Translations under genes and position numbers: made by a program
The notes under the pieces: generated by a model
The model's database searches: none
Seen by the model: only the letters and a program-made list of their open reading frames with translations
Told to the model about the DNA's origin: nothing
Shown here: positions 34,554-47,062 of the stretch, one piece after another
How positions within the stretch are numbered: position 1 is the first letter of the stretch
How the letters are laid out: every line of letters starts with the position of its first letter
NCBI GenBank assembly: GCA_964036665.1
Contig: OZ038528.1
Location: forward strand, 18,525,245 to 18,589,244
Source of the DNA: Gordius sp. MW1
Taxonomy: Eukaryota > Nematomorpha > Gordioida > Gordea > Gordiidae
Direction: 5' to 3'
DNA length: 64,000 nucleotides

Positions 34554-37500
34554 CTAATAATGTGACATAATGTTAAAGTCACATTATAGTTTTTAAACAC
34601 ATTCAAAATTTTGTATGATGATATAATAAGTTATATTAAAATTTGTTTTATTCTAATAATAAAAATTAAAATTCTTAAACTATTGGCTAAATTAACGAAA
34701 CTCGTGTTGTTGTATTGGATACGGATAAATACATAGGTCAAAACCTATCGGATCCTGGAATATAGTGTTTCATCATGTTTATCAAATTCTTTACTTCTAT
34801 AATTTTTAAAATAATTACTTAATCAATATTCTTTTTTCCTCGTCGTTTTTTCAAAGAACATGTATATTTTAAATAAGTGGATTCCGAAAATTTTTATTTT
34901 TAATAAGGTTGAAAAACTAGGTAAAAATTGTTAAATAAAATTAACCTTGAGTACCAATTATTTCTGAGAAATAAATGGTTTTTGCAGATACAAGTGCTAC
35001 TAGTGAAAGTAAAACGGCGGGTCGCTTGTTGGGAGAAATAAAAACCGTTTAAGACTTACGATTTTTTAACATGATATTATTAAACATGTTAAGCACATAA
35101 ATCATTGTTTTTATATTGATTGCATTTAAAACCAGTAAAATAAAAAAGTCTTTTCAAAATAGTCCAGGCTGGGCACATTGCAAAAATTTAACGTGCCGGG
35201 TTCTGGCATTTAATTTAAACTTAAGGAGCTCGGGGCGTGCCCATGTTTTTAAATTATTTGTAATGCGGGCCAATTAAGCCTAAAATGCCGATGCATATCT
35301 ATAGCTCAGGGCCCCAGTGGCATATTCAGAAAAATTGAAAGGTGCTAATTGCAAATTGCGTCCTTGAAAGAAAAATCACTTGGCGGAATTGGGTCACAGA
35401 ATTTAAATAATTTCATTGTTAATGCTTTTTACATAGTATTGTTATCAAAAACCCATCGTAGATATTGAATGTATAAAATTTTAATTATTTTTCTTAAATC
35501 GAAAATTTTTGACACAAAATTATCACCCTCCCTGACCTATACAATATTAATAAAAAATAGTATTATTTATCGAATTTTTTTGGACCCCCCCCCCACCCCT
35601 TCGGCAATCCTGCCCGAGTCACTGCTAATATTTCTACTATGTAAGTACTTTTAATTTTTGGTGGAATAAATACTAAAAATTTATTATTTGGAGGATGGAT
35701 TGTAAAAGTAATTAGACGTTATAAACCAGTGACCTTCCAACCTTTTATTGTGGCCGACATTATTTTTTAAAACCAATCTTATTCATTTTAAATATTTTTG
35801 AGGGTCGGGCATACTGCCATTTGAATTTTGGGCTCAAGAATTTTCAGGTCAAAGTTAAGATAGCTATTATTAAAATGTTGCGCAAATTGGTTACAAAGTT
35901 GTGATGATAATAAAAGTCGTTTAGCTCTTTTATAGTTTGGGATATAACAGAGCCTTTAACATCGGGCAAAATATTTCGTTTCCTAACTCAAAATGTAAAC
36001 CGAGTCTGCTAGTTAAAACTATATTACTTAAAAAGTTATGAATTTCACGATTGCAAGAGATAATTTTTTTTTAAAAACGTCATTTTGCCCCCCCCCCTAT
36101 CTTAATTATTCCCAAAAACCCTTACCTATATATTCAGACGCCCATGTGTCTTTAGGCATAAAATCAAAGTAAATTGCATAGCAATGAAATAAATGAAAAA
36201 TGCGAAACTGGAACGTAGGAAAAGTTAGAAAGTATGGGGGGGGGGGGAATTTTAATTTATGAGCCAATTCTGGTGAGTTTGAAAGGATATAACTCTACCT
36301 TGCGTTCAGGGCCGACATTTACTTTGATACTAACCACACTTTTTAGCTTTAGAAAGGTTGGGGGGGGGGGGGGGGGAGGAGGAGGAGCTGTATGGTTTTC
36401 AACTTTGTAACATTTTCCTCGTGTTTTATTAATACTAGACCGGTTTTTTACATGTATGTGTATGTACGTGTAGTAAAGCAGGGTTATTTAATCAGGTTAT
36501 AACGAATAATATTTATGACTTGACCCGCTTTCCTGGCGACTCCGTTGCGCAACGACTGGCATAAGCCGCATAAATAAAACTTTTTATAGGTACAGTTTGG
36601 ATTTTAACGCAGGTTTAGTAATTAACGGCAATATTTTAATCAATGCTCACTGGGGCTGACTATGTTTTATGGCGGGCACATGGTATTTTGTTTTGTGGGA
36701 TTAAAATTTTCCTAAAAAACTAGCGTTGCCATCTATGCTAGATATGATATGAGGAGTAATACAACAAACTTAAATTTATTCAAAAATTACATTATAAAAA
36801 TTTTGGTTTAACTATTTAATTTGAATAAGGGCAGCACCGGTAAAAAGAAAATTAGTGAGCTAGGGTAATTCATATCGCAATTAGAATATTTTTTGAAACA
36901 AATAAAGGCTGAATAATGTATATCATTTGTAAGGGTAAGGGATTTATGGTATATTTAAAAATTTTAGAAGCATTTATACCTGATAATTTTATAAGTGTGA
37001 TGGCTGAGTTTAAGGGAAAAATAATTTTTAACCCTAAAATAGAAGAACCAATATTTTAAAGCGGGCTCAAATATATTTGTAGTAGCCGATTTATCTATAA
37101 TATTGGTTAAACGCAGCTTTATCAACGCCAATTTTAATTGGTTTTGGTAATAAACTTATGTCTGCCCATGATGAACCAATACTAAAAAATAAATTAAGTG
37201 GGCATATTTTCAAATAATATTTAGTCAAAATACTTTTAATTAATGTGACGGGTTTTTTACTTAAAATAATAATTTTTCTTTCAAAGGAAGATAATTCTTA
37301 TTATATTATAACAATAAAAGTTATTTAAAAAATTGATAGGCTGAAGATATACGTTGCTAAGTAATTCAATATCTACGATCCATAATATTTTTTATAATAA
37401 TTACTTGCCAGAAAATTAGTCAAAATACCTAATAATTATTTTTATCTCCCTATTGGCAGACATCATTAAATTAACGACAAAAAGGCATTAATTATAAACC

Positions 37501-38058
37501 AATTTCGTAATTAACACCTTGATATTTACCACAACACAACCATAAATAAAAGCAAATTTGGTTTCGTAATTATGTTGAGACGTAACAAGAATAGAAAACA
37601 GAAAACACGCTTGACAGAAACTAATTTCTAGTGATAAATTGTTTATAAAGATCACCATATAGCATGCCTTATAATGAGAATAGCATTGGTCCGTGAAAAG
37701 TTAATTAACATTTTATGAACCATATAAACTACATTCATCATCTCTTAATAATTCTAAAAAAAATCTAAAAAATTAAATTTAATTTAAATTTATGCTTAGT
37801 TAAGTTATAATATAAACTTAGGTACTTTATTAACCTAATTAATTAATAATATATATTTAGTTTTTTCCCGAAAATTAATGCTATTTTTACAGAAGTTAGT
37901 CTATTAAATTATAGATATTTAACAAGGCCAATTTTAAAGAAGATATTGTTTTTCAACTTACATATTATGCGGTGTATATAATCAACAAATTAATGATTTT
38001 TTCCATTAACTTCATTTATTTGAATGAATATTTTGTTCGAAAGAGTTATAAAAGTTCA
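34554..38058. other. Non-coding, probably upstream intron or 5' region of the GPCR gene
   Basis: No exon could be identified. Homopolymers: C-run about 35586-35594, G-runs about 36236-36247 and 36360-36376. Confidence 0.4.
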
Positions 38059-38213
38059 ATGGGCGTAGCCAGGAAGCAGGAAGGGGCGGTTGCCCTTATC
38101 ATAAATTCAAAAAAGCCGTAAAACTTAATATAATTATGATTTGAAAAAATTGTCATTCTGCCACTCCCTAAATCATTATTGCCCCCTCTAATCCAAATCC
38201 TGACTACGCCCAT
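38059..38213 (+). mobile_element. MITE, GGGCGTAGCCAGG family
   Basis: 155 bp, starting ATGGGCGTAGCCAGGAAG and ending CCTGACTACGCCCAT. Flanks AAAAGTTC and AAAAATTC agree in 7 of 8 bases. The interior (AATTCAAAAAAG, CTTAATATAATTATG, CCCCCTCTAATCC) matches the copy at 45155-45314. Confidence 0.7.
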
Positions 38214-39886
38214 AAAAATTCGTATTAATTTTTCAAATATACCCATTGGAATAGTGATCAGTGTCTTCCTAATATTTACGAGGGATATTAAATATATCGA
38301 AAAATATTAATTTTACAGCTTGTTAATTGTCAAAAGCTATTTTAAACAATTTAATATTTACCGGTAGCGTTAAAGAATGTAGAATTGTTATCTTCGTAGG
38401 GACTTGGACAATTATCCTTATCTCCCATAATCATGATTTATATCAATCGAGGGGCATAATCAACAAAATTTTTAGTTAAAAATTAAATATTTCTCCGCTA
38501 ATTTTGTACGGGGATAATTTGCGTATTCCTATGATAACAGTGTAAAAATATAAGAGGACGATTTAAAAAAAAGTAATTAATAACTTTTGCCGGTCACCAA
38601 AGTGTTTATAAAGAGGAATGTCGACCGGCTTCGGCACGATAAAAACAATTAAGGAACATGAATGGTCCAGGTAATTTTTTGGTTAAAGGATAAAGCTTAG
38701 CCGCTTTTCATGATAGAGTTTAAACTAAGTAAACTACGAAACGTGCGAGATAAAAGTGTACGCAGTTTAATTCCCGAAAAAACTCGCCACTCTCGAATGC
38801 ACATAGATACTTTTATGCGATACCGAATAATAATGATCTAGGTTAACGAGGTCTTTGAAAATCATTTATGTATGCAAAGCTTGCCAAAATATAATTGACC
38901 AAAAGTGGCCTCATAAGTCCCCTTCTTTTTCACCCTCAAGTCTTAATGCTCGGGCGCAAAATGGTTATGATTTTGATGTTAATGGATAGACGACCAATGC
39001 GTTGTAGACCATTACTTGGAAAAAGAAAATATTTCACTTTTCAAAAGCAATTCATCGATATATGAAATATTTAAAATTCATAGTTCTGCGGAACTGTTTT
39101 CGCGAGATCAAAAAGTTACTTTCCGGTAAAATATGTGATGTGCAAACAAATGCTCTGTTAATTGAAAGGGAGGAATTTCCGAAAATATGACTTTTAATAA
39201 ACAAATATCGGGGAAACTTTTTGTGGCGCGGATAGGCAGCCGTAGAAAGAGACCTTAAGTTATTATGCATGAGGTATATGTAAGTTAGGTAGTTAGTTAT
39301 ATTTGCATCATAAACCATTTACTGAATGCAAAAGGGGGTAACAGACAACTTTTTTACATTTGTATAAAGCTGGGAACTATAAATTGACAATGTAAAATTT
39401 CCATATTAACTTTAAGTCGATAAAGCATGTATTGACATTTATATACCGATAAAGCTTTAGAAAATTAACCGGAAAAGGGGTGTTAAAATTTTTTGATAGA
39501 AAAGTATCATACTTACTTGAAACTCGACTACCTTAATCGATTCACCGCTATCAACTACTTTTTACGAGCGTTTTACAAACCCATCATTTAGTATAGCTGA
39601 AAGAAAGCAACAACTTTGTTTTAATTTCACCGATCATTAGCGCTATCGGATCATTTTCCCTTTGAGAGGTTGCCTGAGTTTTTTGTGTGAAGAGGGTAGA
39701 TGGCAAAATAATTATATCTCACTATAATTAGAAGCGAATATAAACTACCAATCGTCCATACAAGTATAAATTTTGGCCAAGAACATCGATATGCTGAATG
39801 AATTTTAATGAATAGTAACAACTGCCTCAACATTTACTAATGTTCACTACTAACTACAACATTGCTGCAAGAAAATTTTCTATTGC
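38214..39886. other. Non-coding, slightly GC-richer stretch
   Basis: Around 38600-39860 base composition is less AT-rich than its neighbours, which could mean a promoter or 5' exon, but I cannot support one. The minus-strand open frame at 39052-39318 is not recognisable. Confidence 0.3.
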
Positions 39887-40214
39887 TTCTTAGGCAGGGG
39901 TTTGTCCCGAACCCGAACCCCTGAACCCGAACCGGGTAAAAGCCGATGTTTTACAGAACCCGAACCCAAACCCGAACCCATTTTTAAAAATACCCTTAAA
40001 ACCCGAACCCGAACCCGATAAATACAAAAAGGGGTCGGGTTCGGGTTTTTAATTTAAAAATATATTGTGAATGGAATTGAATATCTCAGTTTTCTCTATC
40101 ATGAGAATGCAACGATACGAAGAAAACCATATGATTTTAATTTCAATATTTTTATGTTTTCGGCATTTTTCATTCATTAATCAGTACAAATCTCAAGAAT
40201 TATTTGTTAATATA

Positions 40215-41679
40215 AGGGGCGTAGCCAGGATTTTCTCAAGGGGGTAGAAATTTTCCAATTTTTTAAAAACATTTTTATTTCAATAAATTATTTATAAGGC
40301 GGAGCCCCCGAGGAGATGGGGGTCTGGGGACGAAGCCCCCAGCTACGCCCGAAGGGCTTATTTTTCTATTTACTAATATAATATTATTAACTAGATGAAC
40401 CCGGCAAACGTTGTTTTGCCATTTACCCGGGTCTATTAAATTATGTTGGAATTTTAGGGCATATATGATGATAAAGTGGTTATTGAAGTAAAAATAAAGT
40501 TTGATGTCTATATGTTCTACTTCTATTGTTCTATTTCCGTATACAGTGCAAGGCGTACGAATACTCGAAAACTACTGGACCGATTTGCATTTGGCTCGAA
40601 CAATCTTAAAACAAGCTCCGGAGTGTCAGGAATAAACTGTGAAATTTTGAGCCAAATCGGATTGGTAGTTTTCCAAAAAAGTTGAGAATCAGGCGCTAAA
40701 TTGTTCTCGAAAACTACTGGACCGATTTGGCTCAAACAAATCTTAAAACATGCTCCGGAGTGTCAGGAATAAACTATGAAATTTTGAGCCAAATCGGTCT
40801 GGTATTTTTCAAAATTGGTGGCGGCATACACACTTAGTTTCATTTTTATATATAAGACTAGATGAACCCGGCAAACGTTGTTTTGCCATTTACTTTTGCA
40901 TTTTGCAGTATCACTTTTTAAGTGTTTCTAATGGCTGTAGACTTACACTTTATGAATAATTGACTAAAAACATAAAATATTCATAACGCAGTACAGATAT
41001 AACCCAAATAATTTATGGTAAAGTTTAGCATAAGCCTTAAAGAAATGTCACTGAGTTTTAAATGTAATTTAAGTTTCTTCTACAAAATAAACGCATAACC
41101 ATGACATAAAATACTTTGTAGAATCTAATGTTTATATTCCTCTGGTTCATTCATATGGTAACGGGTCTGACCTGATTTAATATGAAAGAAAATTTTTATG
41201 CAGCCATAAAACATTTAAGCTTCATATATTATACTGCATAGCATATGACGTCTTTATTAATTGCCAAAACGTATAAAACAACGTATAAAACAAAAAAACG
41301 TGACCCTTCGAAAACTACTGGCTGATTTGACTCAAACAATTCTTAAAACATGCTCCGGAGTATGGGGAATAAACTCTGAAATTTTGAGCCAAATCGGTCT
41401 GGTAGTTATCCAAATTTGGTTTTATTAAGTGCCAAAACGTATAAAACAACGTATAAAACAAAAAAACGTGACCCCTCGAAAACTACTGAACCGATTTGGC
41501 TCGAACAAATCTTAAAACATGCTCCGGAGTATGGGGAATAAACTGTGAAACTTTGAGCCAAATCGGTCTGGTAGTTTTCCAAATTTGGTTTTATTAAGTG
41601 CCAAAACGTATAAAACAAATTAATTTTTGGCCAAGGGGGTAAACTATCCGTTTTTCTACCCCCTTGTCTACGCCCCTGG
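40215..41679. mobile_element. Nested element with GGGGCGTAGCCAGG ends inside the hAT-like element
   Basis: Left end AGGGGCGTAGCCAGGATTTT, right end CTTGTCTACGCCCCTGG, with an internal inverted pair AAGGGGGTA / TACCCCCTT. Flanks TTAATATA and TTAATATT agree in 7 of 8 bases. Inside lie a hairpin fragment (40295-40360, GACGAAGCCCCCAG and GCCCGAAGGGC) related to composite element A, a twice-repeated GATGAACCCGGCAAACGTTG (40394 and 40860), and four hairpin units described separately. Confidence 0.65.
40562..41580. repeat. Four copies of a ~105-bp hairpin unit (AAAACTACTGGACCGATTTG)
   Basis: Units at about 40562-40675, 40708-40810, 41308-41412 and 41474-41580 each begin GAAAACTACTGGACCGATTT, continue with CTTAAAACATGCTCCGGAGT, and end TTTGAGCCAAATCGGTCTGG then TAGTTTTC, so the two ends of each unit are complementary and the unit can fold. 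The last two units are set in a larger direct repeat containing GTGCCAAAACGTATAAAACA. Open frames across them are artefacts. Confidence 0.8.
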
Positions 41680-42928
41680 TTAATATTATATATATAATTG
41701 ATATATATTAGACTATAATTTATATAATAACTGTAAAATACTTTAAATATATGTACTTTAACATTTAATATAAAGAAATATCAGATGTTTATTATAATTT
41801 TAAATTTGTTTCTCACTTGTTTGTAAAATTTACTGAAGTCTAATTATTATACAATGTTTAAATAAGAATAGGACATATATTTTATTATTCTCTTTTAAAG
41901 TCTAAAAATGGTGAAGGAAAATAACCCCATTAAACAATTGGCAATTTGATTAGGTGCTATTTAAAAATTAAGTTAACTATTCAATAATTTTTTGAAGGTA
42001 AAAATGTAAGTATAATAAAATTTCTTGAACCCGAACCTGTACCCGAACCGGGTTTCAAAATTTATGCAAACCCGAACACGAACCCGAACCCGATTACAAA
42101 ATTTATGCCAAACCCGAACACGAACCCGATTTAATTTTGGGCGGGTTCAAACCCCTGTTCTTAGGACTCGCATCTTATGCATGTATACCTCTCAACTTCA
42201 AGAATATTTTTAAAATGAATTTTCGAGAATTTATAAAAATACTTTAATGAAATATTTAAAACAATTAATGTATTGTGTTTATGAACTTAAATAATTTGTT
42301 GGAAAGTAAACGGGAGTAGAACCCAATCTGGGCTCTTCATTTTGAGTCCTCCGGCCAAATAGATAAAAAAGGGTAACTGGCTGGCCTGTAAATTACCAAA
42401 AAATCAAATTAAACTTTTTTATTGGATACTTCTAATGCTTTAAGTAAAGATGCCGTATAAATTGGAATATAAATTACTCTAATAGTGAAGTTATCAATCA
42501 TAATTTATGAAAAATATATTAATTTTCTAAATTATGGTCAAATTTTCTCACAAATTTCCCACGACCACGGACACAGGTTGAAGATTATCGATAATTTCGT
42601 GGACAAGTTCGTGCCGCTTGCAAAGTTTGCGGTTAAGTGTTATGATGAAGGAAGGAACGTTTAATGGTGTTACAAAAGTTCACAACCGTGCAATGTCCCC
42701 GTGGGAATTTAGCATGCAAAATACCACGTCAACCCCATTTTACATAACGAGCTACTAATGTATTTACTTGACAAAAGGACATTTATTTATCGGAGAGAGC
42801 TTATTCATTGATTTGATTTGATTTATTATATTAGTCTATAAAAGGTGATTAATAACATATACCAGTATGTTGTTCTAACCTACACCAAAATCAATAAACT
42901 TAATGGATAAGATTTAAATAAGCATGTT

Positions 42929-43115
42929 ATTTAAATGCTCAGTAAAAAATTTAAAAATGCTCAGTAAAATATGCTCAGTAGTTATTAATGTGCCCAGTAA
43001 AAAATTCAAAAATGGTCAGTAAATAAACTTAATAATGCTTAATTTATAAATCTAAAATGCTCAGTATTTTCAAAAAAAACGCTCAGTAATTTTAATAAAT
43101 AATACTCAATATTAA
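42929..43115 (+). repeat. Degenerate short tandem repeat (ATGCTCAGTAAAA)
   Basis: TGCTCAGTA or close variants occur at least seven times with AT-rich spacers of changing length. Simple, decayed repeat. Confidence 0.6.
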
Positions 43116-45154
43116 TCTATTTAGCGCTTATATTTTATAAAAATAAAGTTAAATTGAGTTTGTGGAAATTAAAATAGTTTTTTGTTTTGGCTAAATTAAA
43201 CAGATTAAAGACCTGTTTGTTAGATTTTTATCAGTTAAAGGGTATCTTTGTGTCTTGAATTTTTTTCCTTTAAGTCTTCCCTTTAAATAAATTTGTTCTC
43301 TTTAAATAATAGCAATAGAATTTGTCATAGGTATTAAAATAAAATACTTCTTCCATTATTTGAATTCATAAGTACTTTATGTATTATAGATAAGTTTTCA
43401 TGTTTTTTTGTTAAGAAAAAACATAAATCTTAAACGAATTATAATTAATTAGCAATTTAATACCTCATTGTAATTATTCCTACATTGCACGATTAAATTT
43501 GTAAAATAAAAAGGAGTCTCGCAAAGGGTGGGCAGGGGAAGGTGAACCATTTATATCATACTTTAAAATACCAAATGGGTTATATGGCTAAATATAAGTA
43601 TTTTAGAGGATTAAAAGTCTAAAAAGTTTAAGTTATATTAATTGCAATGCAATATATTGGTTCTAACTTTACAATTGATACTAATGAGCCTTTAACTTTA
43701 AAATAGTTACTAATTTAATAATATGATCATACAAAAATGTAACAAAGATTGAAAGGAATGACTAAAGTAAACACTTGTGTTAATCAGACCTTAATATTTC
43801 TAAAACGATATTTTACATAATAAACCAATTATAATTAACATCAATTTTTTTGTTAAATTATCGCTTTTTTAAATAATAATAATAACATTCAACATATTAT
43901 GGACGACACGACAGTAAGCCTTTCAATTATATTTTTAATTGATTCTTATCTAACTTCGGCACCTGCAAAGGTCGAAATTCATTAAAAGATCCAATTTCAA
44001 CAGCTTAACATTCAATTATAATAAGGTTAAAAATTAATTTGTTAAGACATTAAGTGGTATAGATTATGTGGTATATCATTTTAGGTTTATAATTCACAAA
44101 ATATTTATGTTTGTTTATAATTTATTGTACCCTGCACATTTATAATCTATCGGGCTTTTTGTTTATCTAATTTTAAAATTACAATTATTATAGATTTGTT
44201 TAGTATACTTAGTATGGTTTACAACTTAATTATTACTTCTAGGGGAGAGTTACAAATTTATCAAATATAAGATTTTTGTAATTATTTTGCAAATGATTTT
44301 ATATAAAAATTTAAACATAAATCCTATTTTCATAAATAACAACAAATTTAAAGATGACTCATAGAAACTAAATAAACTTAATATAATAAATTAAAATATA
44401 TTATATTTCGAAAAAATTAGATTAAGGGTAGCTTTCAATCATCATGGTCAGCTAATTTTTTAAAATAAGTACTAATTTATTTTCAAACGTCTTTCTTACA
44501 AAATAATATAGCTTTTGTTTGTTAATAATTAAGATAAGATATGGTTCCTCATCCAATAGCAGCATGGCTGATTAATTGAACTATCTATCTATAGCAATGA
44601 GATATTCTACTAGCTTAGGGCCCGTCTTAATATACGATTCAACTTAATGGCGCCATATTTTTGTTTGTCTAAATATGCAATATACATGTCGTGGAATTAA
44701 CATTTTTTGTTTAGTTACCATATGAATATGCATTAATAAGCGTAATTAAAGGATAAATATGTGTTTTACGAGCAAAAACACAAAAATAGAACAAAAATGA
44801 AGTGACGCTCTTATTAAGACGCGGCTATGTTTTAACATGCATTCGCTTTTTGAATCTAGATTCAAAATCGCGTATTAAGCGCACCCTTAGAGAAACCCAT
44901 ATATTTGACATCGCTTAAAACACTAAAAAATATGAAACTTGCTTTGGTACTAAGATTGAGCTAAAAATAATTGATGATACCACCGGTAAGAAAGCTAATT
45001 TTCAGCTCGGGGTCGCCTCAAAATTGGATACTAAATAAATAGTCAGAGCCAAATTGGCAATTTTTGGGCAGTCTCTTTACCTAATATATGTTTTTAATTT
45101 GTAATATGCATATATATGTTAGCCGTATTATATTACAAATCAAAATCAATATTT

Positions 45155-45314
45155 ATGGGCGTAATCAGAAGAACGCAGGGAAGGGCGGCTGCCCCCTTCT
45201 GAATTCAAAAAAGTCTTTAAAATTCAATATAATTATGGCTAAAATTGTAAAAAATTATCATTTTTACCATCCCTAGATCATTTTACCCCCCTTTAATCCT
45301 AAGGCTACGCCCAT
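45155..45314 (+). mobile_element. MITE, GGGCGTAGCCAGG family, diverged copy
   Basis: Starts ATGGGCGTAATCAGAAG, ends AAGGCTACGCCCAT, about 160 bp. The interior matches the 38059-38213 copy along most of its length. No target duplication could be confirmed. Confidence 0.6.
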
Positions 45315-46692
45315 GTCCAAATTCTTTCTCAAAAAGGATTTTTAATCGTTCATTATTGAAAAGGAACTAGATTATATTTTATCTCGGAAGATTGATCTAT
45401 TTAATTTATAAGTCTTTTTAGAATTATTCGTTAATTAATAGTTTCCCATACTTAATAGCCCTTTGCATTCTTAACTGTTTTTAATTGCGAAAAACTAAAG
45501 CGACGCATTACAGTATGGTCATAGGTTATATCGTAATTTTTATAAAATTTAATAAAAAACCGTTGGGCGCTATTTATTCGGTTATTTTAAATGCATCAAT
45601 TAAATTTGGCGGAATATGATGAGAATTGGCGTTTTGCAGCTTTTTAAGTCAAAATAATACAAAGCGCAGACACATGTAACCAAATAATTATATATTAATG
45701 CCACATCACCTTTGATAACTCTTGATAACAGATGAGCAACTTTTATAACACGCAAACCAAAATTTACATATAGGCGACATAGACTACATAGACTGCCCAT
45801 GTCAAATGTTCCATATGACAAATTGTGTGTGAAATTTGCCTCCATAATTTCCTAGAGAATATACGAATAAATCTAAAAAAATGATGAGAAATGTGGAAAT
45901 AATGTGAAAATTGTGGATTAAGGAGTCCAATGTACGGTGAGTTAAAAATTTGAATTAACAATATATACAGAAAAACCGACCCATTTAACAAATTTATTCA
46001 AATCTATTGAAAATTTTAAGCCAAACTATAAAATAAAATTAATTTAATGCATCAAACAATTTAATATAATGTATAATATAATAAGCAGGTTTTAGAAAAG
46101 TGAAATGCTATTTATTATTGCTATGTGAATCATTATTTTCCATGTCCTAACCTGTACACTCTGGGAAAGATTCAGTTAATAATCGGGAGGATTTACGCTA
46201 TTGATGAGGTGTAACGTATATCTAGTTGCCACAATTTTAAGTATCTTGTCGATCGCCAATTTGTTTATAAGTTTATTATGATTAGTTCCGACCGTTGTCC
46301 TTATCATTTCGAAAGCCGCACTACAAAGAGGCAGTAAAAATGTTCTAATAGATAGTGTTAATCACGTGATTATTGCATATCCCTCTTCACTAAATTATGG
46401 GCAATTTACGATCAATACTGGCCCTTACCCCAGACTTGGTCCAAATTCCTTCTCTACCACGAAATTCAGCAAAATTCGCCAAACCTTTTCGAGGTGGAGT
46501 TTATATTAACGCACAAACGGGTAACACAGCTAATCGCTTTGCCTAAATATTTGTCACTTAAATTTTCTACACCCAAAAACTGTGAAAAAACAAGTTGGCG
46601 GCCAAATATTTTATAGACAACATGACTGCTGTCTTTTTATTAATCAAATGAATAATGGCTTGGTCACTAATTTAGGATGAATTTTCTTTCAA

Positions 46693-46989
46693 TCATGTTA
46701 TCGAATAAAATGCTTCAACAGCTTTAAATAAAAATCCTCGGTCTCCCTCCTCCTGCATTATTATAGAATTTTTTAGTAAAAATGGCAAGCCCAAAAAGTT
46801 ATCATTGTCTAACAAAAGTTGCCCTTTGTCTTTATCATCGAAACCTTCACTGATGGCTATTCCTTTAACAATAGCTTTATTAAAAGAAAGCCAAGCTTTC
46901 AAGCATAATAACAACACCACCCCATCTGTGGTAGGATTTGGAACTTTCAGTGAAATTGCCTTTCCTTTTTGCAACTGCTTTCCTTTCAT
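46693..46989 (-). CDS. Unrecognised 98-codon open frame, possibly a gene fragment
   Basis: I do not recognise it. The minus reading has normal composition (LKVPNPTTDGVVLLL, LSFNKAIVKGIAISEGFDDK), no repeats and no signal peptide. An overlapping minus frame (46880-47062, KGNFTESSKSYHRWGGVVIM) also looks protein-like, so a frameshifted gene fragment is possible. No splice sites or neighbours support it. Confidence 0.2.
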   Translation of the reverse strand: MKGKQLQKGKAISLKVPNPTTDGVVLLLCLKAWLSFNKAIVKGIAISEGFDDKDKGQLLLDNDNFLGLPFLLKNSIIMQEEGDRGFLFKAVEAFYSIT

Positions 46990-47062
46990 TATAGAGTAAA
47001 TATTTAGATCTTATAAAGAAAGGAATATTTGATAATAACATAATTAATTTGTAATTTTTCAA

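Larger units (their letters stand above)
39895..42157. mobile_element. hAT-like non-autonomous element with CGAACC subterminal repeats, 2.26 kb
   Basis: The exact 8-bp duplication TTCTTAGG lies at 39887-39894 and 42158-42165. Ends are CAGGGGTTTGTCCCGAACCC and, inverted, CAGGGGTTTGAACCCGCCC; CAGGGG...CCCCTG ends are common in hAT elements. Subterminal arrays of CCGAACC words lie at 39908-40040 and 42025-42135. No transposase is present; most of the interior is another inserted repeat (40215-41679). Confidence 0.85.
42166..46692. other. Non-coding AT-rich stretch
   Basis: No gene is supported. About 42929-43115 has a loose tandem repeat of ATGCTCAGTAAAA words. A MITE lies at 45155-45314. Around 46140-46560 the sequence is less AT-rich, without an identifiable exon. 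Confidence 0.5.

Noticed and set aside
36515..36580. tRNA-like word GACTCCGTTGCGCAACGAC
   Set aside because: It recalls the 5' half of tRNA-Trp, but there is no B box or matching acceptor arm downstream.
39900..42150. CCCGAACCC runs as a satellite or CRISPR-like array
   Set aside because: Spacing is irregular and the runs sit just inside matched transposon ends with an exact target duplication, so they are subterminal repeats.
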